Shown here: piece by piece, positions 57,927 through 64,000 of the stretch
Numbering within the stretch: the stretch's first letter is position 1
Layout: each line of letters starts with the position of its first letter
Assembly: GCF_050003625.1 (NCBI RefSeq)
Contig: NC_134397.1
Location: 279,118,070 to 279,182,069 of the forward strand
Length of the DNA stretch: 64,000 bases
Direction: 5' to 3'
DNA from: Haematobia irritans
Lineage: Eukaryota > Arthropoda > Insecta > Diptera > Muscidae
The notes under the pieces: model-generated
What the model was told of the DNA's origin: nothing
Database searches by the model: none
What the model saw: the letters and a program-made list of their open reading frames with translations, nothing else
Made by a program: the position numbers and the translations under genes

Positions 57927-57998
57927 CGCCTGGACGGAGAAACGAACCGCGGACCATGCACTTTGTAAGCCAACACACTAACCACTGAGCTATGTACC
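57927..57998 (-). other. tRNA-like module 2, copy in the second MITE
   Basis: GGTACATAGCTCAGTGGTTA on the minus strand, with the B box altered to CGGTTCGTTTCTCC. It is otherwise near-identical to 39407-39478. Confidence 0.75.
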
Positions 57999-58112
57999 TG
58001 TTATGGTCATCAATAGATAAATATCGATTTAAGTTATATTTATATAGCATAGCTTGCGGCGCCCACGAACCGAATAAACAAAGTTTATTTAACAGAAACA
58101 AACGTTTAGTTT

Positions 58113-58184
58113 GGCACCGTGGAGCAGTGGTTGCTACGTCCGACTTGCATGGCAAGGGTCGTGAGTTCGATCCCTGCTCCGACC
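58113..58184 (+). other. tRNA-like module 1, copy in the second MITE
   Basis: GGCACCGTGGAGCAGTGGTT, with the B box GAGTTCGATCCC, matching 39221-39292 apart from several substitutions in the anticodon arm. Confidence 0.75.
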
Positions 58185-58453
58185 AAAGTTTTTTTTTACA
58201 TATATTCCAGATATGTTCGGAATATTCCGAAAAAATGTTCAACATTACATTGTAGTATATTAAATTTTGAACTGTAAAATGTGTCTTATTAAATACTTAA
58301 AGTCAGAAAAGAACAGTGTTTGATATAAACGAAATGGACTGTTTTGTTGTTTCAAAAATAACATTTTTTATTGAAAAAATAAAAATTTTGTAACAAACGA
58401 ATTTTTTTGGTGATAAAAGTTTAAAATTTTCGAAGCAATTCAAAAAACTCTAA

Positions 58454-58912
58454 TGCTATGTTCCCACCGACTCGTTTTCCTCATTCGTTTTTCCAAAACA
58501 TTTCACCGTTCACACCGGGTTGAGATGTTTTAGTTTGACAGTTACCATGGAAACTAGAAATTCACATTTACTCGAAATTCACATATATGCAACCTATGTC
58601 CAAATAATTACCGCGAGCGCAAAGGGAAACAATTTTTTATGTTATTTTCACATGTCCATGTTCTTAAAAGCCTTTGTTTATTCTTTTATTTTCTATGAAA
58701 CCTGTTTCAATATTTTGACATATATTTTGAATAGGGTATGTTATTTGGGGTATATTCCAAATTATGTGGGTTCACATTCTAAAATTGACGTGTTTTGGAG
58801 GAAAACTTGTGTTTTGAACTTGTTTTTTAGTATGGCGAAAACGACTCGTTTTGAAGTGCTTATAAAGGGAAAACATTTCAAACCCCAAAACATGCTTGGT
58901 GAGAACACCGTA
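58454..58912. mobile_element. MITE with TAA duplication (PIF/Harbinger-like)
   Basis: The ends TGCTATGTTCCCACC and GGTGAGAACACCGTA are imperfect inverted repeats, flanked by TAA (58451-58453, 58913-58915). Copy 1 of the host MITE shows the uninterrupted CTCTAACAAAAG. TWA-type 3-bp duplications are typical of PIF/Harbinger. A 131-codon frame across it is chance. Confidence 0.7.
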
Positions 58913-58963
58913 TAACAAAAGAAAAACGCTTTCGGTACACGTTTCCTTTTTTCTTTGCGTGTG

Positions 58964-60258
58964 GACTTTGATTTTGCTCCAAAACCACAGCACAAATCTT
59001 GCAACAAAAAACTATTTTTGATGAAAGAAAGCAATTCAACAAACTCTAACAAACGAACAATGTTCTCGAGACATGTTTTCCAAAAATTTGTTTTCTTTGC
59101 GTGTACTGCACTAAGTACTGTTCTTCGGGGATGCTACAATAGATTTTTAATAGAAAATATTAAATGTAAATGAAGAAATGCTGTATTTTCTATTAAAAAT
59201 CCATTTTAGAAGAGTAATTCAAAATGGAAAACTGCGAAATATTTGAATAAATAAATAAAAAAAAAAAAACCTTGAGCTTATAATATAAATACACTTATTT
59301 ACTTGATTAATTAAAAAAGTTTATCAATAAGCAAATGCTCTTGGTAGTCTCATTAGAATTCTTATAAAATAACTCAACATAAGTAATCTCTCATTAATTC
59401 TACTTCCATGATTTCCTTTCATGGACATGGCATATTACAAAGAACTTTGAAGGCTTAACTTTCAAAGACACAAAATTGATTTGAAATCTTTTTCAAATTT
59501 TTATTACAATGCTCGGCTATAGTTTGCTTGGTTAAAGTCCCCACCCGTCCCTAACACAATTGTGAAATGGTCAAAGAAAGTTTCATAAGCTTGTTAAGCA
59601 CTTTCGTGTATTTTAATTTGCCATAAAATTTGTCTATAAACTTTAAAGCCATGGAAATTTAATATAGTCCTTAGCCATTCGTACACAGCTTATGTGCGGT
59701 GTGGTGTGGTTAATGTCAAGATGACTGTCAGTTCTTACGAGGACTTCGAGCACACCCACGCCACTTTGAATTCATTTAGATGAGATGTGCATCGAGTTGA
59801 TTGAGGAACATTAAGCAAACAAACAAGCAAGTCGAATATATTCTCAAAGACATGCCATTCCAATGTTTCAAGATGTTGGTTTTTGTCATGATGTCTGAGT
59901 GTATTTATTTTTGAATTCGAAATACATTTAGTTGAGAATTTAGCAAACACGGTGGCGTTTAATTTTCAATAGGATGATGTGATGTCCAAGAAGTGTATAT
60001 TCATATATAAATGTTCTTATATTAGTTTCCATAATTCAGGGATCCCAATTTGTCAAATAAATTTGGTGTTGAAATTTTGTTTGTTTTATTTTGTTTTAGC
60101 TAATTTTTAATCATTTTTAAAACATTTTCCCCAGCTCAATGAAATTTTCTTTATTTGTCTCAAAAACAAAACGTGGGTATAAATTTCAATAATCGTACGA
60201 ATAAGTTCAATGCTAATTAAACGAGAAGCAATATTTCGTACACATATTTAAAATAGAA
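58964..60258. other. Mostly unique intron sequence, no gene seen
   Basis: 59400-60000 looks less repetitive than its surroundings, but no exon with flanking splice sites and a recognisable domain was found. Confidence 0.35.
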
Positions 60259-60739
60259 CACTGAAAAAATATTTACGTGATATTAAAGATTACGCAACCC
60301 AAATTTTAGCATGCGCAATTTACGCAATATTAATGACAAATTGGTTTAAAAAAATCAAATTTTAAAATGTTTGCTTCAAAATTATTTTTTTATTAAACTT
60401 AGAATACAAATTGTAGATATTTGCGTTCCTCTGTTAAAGCCGTATATTTTTGAACTAATTTTCCTTAAAGTAAAGAAACACATTTTTTATTTAAAGAAAT
60501 TGTCCTTAAGTTAACTGAATTTATTTAGATTAAAGATAAAAATGCTTCAAATATAGGCTAAGACTTATTTTGAGGATTTAAAATCTTTCGTTTACCGTTT
60601 TTTATCCTAGATTTAAAGCCAGATAGGTCGCTAAAAAATGTCTTTATTTTAGTGAAGGTGCATCTTTGGCTTGGAATCATTGCCAAAATCCTTAAGGGAA
60701 GGTCAAAATCCTTGAATTCAAGTAAACTTTTTTTGAGTG
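60259..60739. mobile_element. CAC-clan MITE, family C, copy 3
   Basis: The ends CACTGAAAAAATATTTACG and CTTTTTTTGAGTG are near-identical to 40335-40978. The flanking dinucleotides AA and TA do not match, so the duplication has decayed or an end is misplaced. Confidence 0.75.
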
Positions 60740-62573
60740 TAGGAATGGTTAATATGGCATTGATTTGGCAATAATGATTTTTTCTTTGCTTTTAGTTCAT
60801 TTTTGCTTTTGCGAGAAGATGGTTGAGTTTTCACTCAAAATAGGCCAATCTTCTTCAAATGGAATAATATTTAGTTCAAAATTTCGCAAATGATATCTAA
60901 CTTTTTTCCATAAATAACGAAATTAATTATTATAGCCGATTAAACTTTATTTTAGTTCATGAAAATTTCATAATTTTAGTTAAATTTTGCCAAATGTGGG
61001 AAATTTTCCTTATTTTAATTATTGTTTTTAGCAAATGATCTCAAAATGTGTGATGCTAAAACTTGTTGAGAAAAAAAGAACAAAGTTTGCGATACTCGTG
61101 TTTCAAATAATACGCCAAAAATTGAAGGACATATTTCTTTAAAAGAAACAAAATTTAAGCAAAGGAATGTTCTACATATTTGCTTCAAAACTTTTTTTCA
61201 TTAAATTTAGGATACGAATCTTTCAACTTTTGCGTCCCTCGATAAATGAGATATGCTTCCTAATTTTAATTGTATAGAGCCTAGATTTAAAGCTAGATAT
61301 CTTCCTTAAAAATGTCACATATGAATGAAAAAATTCTTTAAAAAGGACAAAATCTATGGATCTTTGTTACCAAAAAAACTCAAATCGCACTGAAAACAAA
61401 TATTGTCGTAAGTACAAAGGTTTTGATGTTCCTAAAAATATGGCTCTGACAAACAAAGTGATTTTCTATTATGACATTGTTGATTACATTAATTCGATTT
61501 AAAAAGGATGGTCTCTGTTTGATAGTTTCGTACATGTGAATAAACTTGAAAAGCTTCATTGTTGGATGAAAATCTGTTTAAAAATATATTCAAATAAACA
61601 ACCTGATTTGCTTAAAATATCTTAACGTCAACCCTTTGTCGTCGACCTCAGTGGTCTTGAACAATGTTCACGAAAATTTCCCAACCGATTGGGAGACGAT
61701 GATAAGACTACTGATATCCTTTTGTGCAGGCGAGCAACGACGAAGAAAAAAAACTGTCTAATGGGGTACTTTACGAGTAGAAAAAATATCTTGTACTACA
61801 GAACTAAGAATTTAACAACGATGACAAACAACAACTCTAATAATAATAATAAGTCTATTATTTATGTTGCCTTTTGCAAAAGTTATTTTTAAAATCTCAT
61901 CAATGGGCTAACAAAAAATTTAAATATCAACAAGATTTTATTAAAATTTAACATGGATATTGGCCAACAGTAAGTGATAACTTTTTTTTGATTTATGATG
62001 ATCATCAATGGTTTTTGTTTTTGTTTTTTATGAAAACTGCTTTAAAGTAGCTATCAAAAACACAATCGTCCATTCCAACTCATTGCAATGACCTTTGGCA
62101 TTTTGTGGTCACATTGATGAGCCATTGCAAGGAATTTGTATATCGATGCCATAACGAATGTCAAATTTTGATTGACACATTGACAGATTGCCCAATTGCA
62201 GATGCTGGAGGAGAATACATGAATTGTTGTCGCTATATATCATCAATGTTTGTCAACAGTGTGATAAATTGACCATAAAAATAGGAATGTGGAATATTTT
62301 GTTGTTCTCAAAAAAAAAGTAAACTTTTAAACATATAAGATAACAGGATTAAATGATGCCTTTGTCTACTAAGTTATTCTACACTTAAACATAATGTTCT
62401 TGAATGTAAAGATTTTGAGCTTCCAAAAAGGTTTTTGATATTGATTCCGAGTGTAAGGTTTGGTGTAGGTCCTTATTCCGGAAGTGTGTACGATTTATAG
62501 TATGACCATTTCATACCACTGACATACCACAAGGAAGTATATAATTCTCCATGAAATATTGTTGCTGTTTATA
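60740..62573. other. Repeat-derived and unassigned intron sequence
   Basis: 60740-61400 shares words with family C. 61950-62300 appears unique. No coding exon identified. Confidence 0.35.
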
Positions 62574-63440
62574 CACTCAAAAAAAGGTTACTTGGATCCA
62601 AAGATTTTGACCTTCCCTTAAGGCTATTGATATTGATTCCGAGCCAAAGATGCGGCTTCTTTAAAATAAAGACATTTTTAGCGACCTATCTGACTTTAAA
62701 TCTATAGATTTTTTATCAGAAAGTATTTTCAAATATTATTGATAAAATACTCGTACATTTTTCCATTGATATGATTCCATTGATAACATTTTTTATCAAA
62801 TACAAAATCTATAAAGAAATTCAAAACTTTATCAAATTTTTAATAATTTTCTTTATAAATATTTTTATCAAAATTTCACAAGACGTATTTTTTGCTGTGT
62901 AGGATCAATAAAATTAAAATTATTTTTCCAATTTTCATTTTCTTTTCGCGGTATATTAATAAAGCTATTCACGTACAAACAAATACCAGTTTAAAAATCC
63001 AAATTATAATGGATACTTAAAAAATTTTTTTTTTCGCGGTGACCAATAAAATTAAAATTATTTTTTCCAATTTTCATTTTCTTTTCGCGGTGTATTAATA
63101 AAGCTATTCACGTACAAACAAATACCAGTTTAAAAATCCAAATTAAATATAATGGATACTTCAAAAAAAAAATGTTCTTATTTAAAAAAAAACAAACACA
63201 CACACACATTATCCCATATTTCAATTAAGTTAAGGACGATTTGTTTAAATCAAAAATGTGCCTCTTTACTTTAAGACATGTGACTTTAACGGAGGGACGT
63301 AAATTTCCAAAAGTTTTGTCCTAAATTTAAATTTTTTTTTTAAGCAAAGATTATAAACTTCGGTTTAATTAAAATTTCTTTATTTCAAAGAAATTTCCCT
63401 TAATATTTTGTAAATATTTAATATAACGTAAATAGTTTTT
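62574..63440. mobile_element. CAC-clan MITE, family C relative, with internal tandem duplication
   Basis: It starts CACTCAAAAAAAGGTTACTT after TA (62572-62573). A 138-bp unit is duplicated in tandem from 62906 and 63044 (ATTTTCATTTTCTTTTCGCG, AAGCTATTCACGTACAAAC). 63236-63440 returns to family C sequence. The right end is unclear. Confidence 0.5.
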
Positions 63441-63677
63441 TCATAGGAATTTATTTAATTTACTCTTTGGGGCCTTGTTTCATTGAAGAGGTTTTCGTCA
63501 TGAATTCTTAAGTTTTCTCTATGTGTAGTTAGTTTTACTAAAGATGGAACTTTCCTGCCAAACATGTACACCGAAAAAATATTGACCTAATATAAAAGAT
63601 TATGCAACCTAACTTGTAGGACACGAAACACATTACACATTATTAAGGATACATTTTTTAAACTACTTTATAATAAA

Positions 63678-63989
63678 GTGGAATCTTGTCTAAAACTTAC
63701 TTTGGGAGGAAAGTATTTTTTCTTTTCACAATTACTAGTGTGGCTTTGTCATAAGTCATGGCATCTAAAACTTAAACCAATGGAAGAATTTGTCTATTCT
63801 TACGATATCTGCTGCGATTGTAAAGCATTTCTCAAATACATGAAATATTGGCCTTTGAAGAAATTTAAATTTAAGAAATTCCCATGCAGATCACGTTATC
63901 TTGCCAACGCTCACATGTCTTTTTTGGGTGAATTTTTTTTCGTACAAATCGTTTTGCTAAGAAGATGCCAAAGCCATAATCACCGATAA
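63678..63989 (+). other. Unrecognised open frame at the right edge
   Basis: 103 codons with clustered cysteines (SYDICCDCKAFLKYMKYWPL) and a basic stretch (KKFKFKKFPCRSRYL). It begins just after a CACCGAAAAAATATTGACC element start (63571) and may be transposon-derived. No family recognised, and coding status is uncertain. Confidence 0.2.
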
Positions 63990-64000
63990 TGAAAATCATT

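Larger units (their letters stand above)
57127..58961. mobile_element. CAC-clan MITE with two divergent tRNA-like modules, copy 2
   Basis: The ends CACGCAAAAAAATAATTC and TTTTTTCTTTGCGTG are flanked by TG (57125-57126, 58962-58963). It is inverted relative to copy 1 and holds both modules: 57927-57998 minus and 58113-58184 plus. It has been enlarged by two insertions (57376-57852 and 58454-58912), each absent from copy 1. Confidence 0.88.

Noticed and set aside
58520..58915. 131-codon plus-strand frame
   Set aside because: It spans a TAA-flanked MITE and has no coding signature.

Overview
This is a eukaryotic nuclear window, AT-rich, with GT-AG introns, widely spaced exons and a very dense load of nested transposons. 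The protein matches (a SIFamide-type receptor, an animal TatD homologue, an animal DTWD1 homologue, a small cuticle-like gene) together with DD34D and rosa-type DD41D mariners, a tRNA-derived SINE and mini-me/DINE-like repeats carrying (GTCY)n tracts point to a higher fly, probably a calyptrate or muscid. The species cannot be fixed from sequence alone. No bacterial gene, CRISPR array or rRNA was seen.

Layout. From 1 to about 4.3 kb lies the 5' part of a TatD-family gene on the minus strand: three exons (4057-4243, 2227-2584, 2063-2174) join in frame for 219 codons and the gene then leaves the window on the left. A decayed non-LTR retrotransposon lies beyond exon 3. From 4.9 to 8.9 kb there is a stack of small inverted-repeat elements, followed by an intact single-exon DTWD1-like gene (9044-10021, plus strand). 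From 10 to 22.9 kb there is repeat-rich, AT-rich sequence without a recognisable gene.

From 46.8 down to 23.0 kb, on the minus strand, runs the 3' part of a peptide GPCR, most likely the SIFamide receptor: TM3 (46742-46841), TM4-TM6 (30062-30510), TM7 (28195-28369), then a long cytoplasmic tail (28081 downwards, 26082-26342, 22994-23208) full of KQDS-like repeats. The exons for the N-terminus, TM1 and TM2 were not found and presumably lie to the right of the window. A small secreted cuticle-like gene of three exons sits on the opposite strand inside the 16-kb intron, ending about 75 bp from the TM3 exon. The remaining 46.8-64 kb looks like further intron of the receptor plus repeats.

Most notable: a 1,435-bp inverted-repeat transposon with a TA target duplication sits inside the receptor's coding tail exon. 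Deleting it and one TA restores a single open frame across the whole tail. As read here, the receptor would gain nine element-encoded residues and stop. The same element family occurs three more times in the window. It belongs to a clan of short elements that all begin CAC, have an A-run just inside the end, and duplicate a TA, TG or CA dinucleotide. One member of the clan carries two divergently oriented 72-nt tRNA-like modules.
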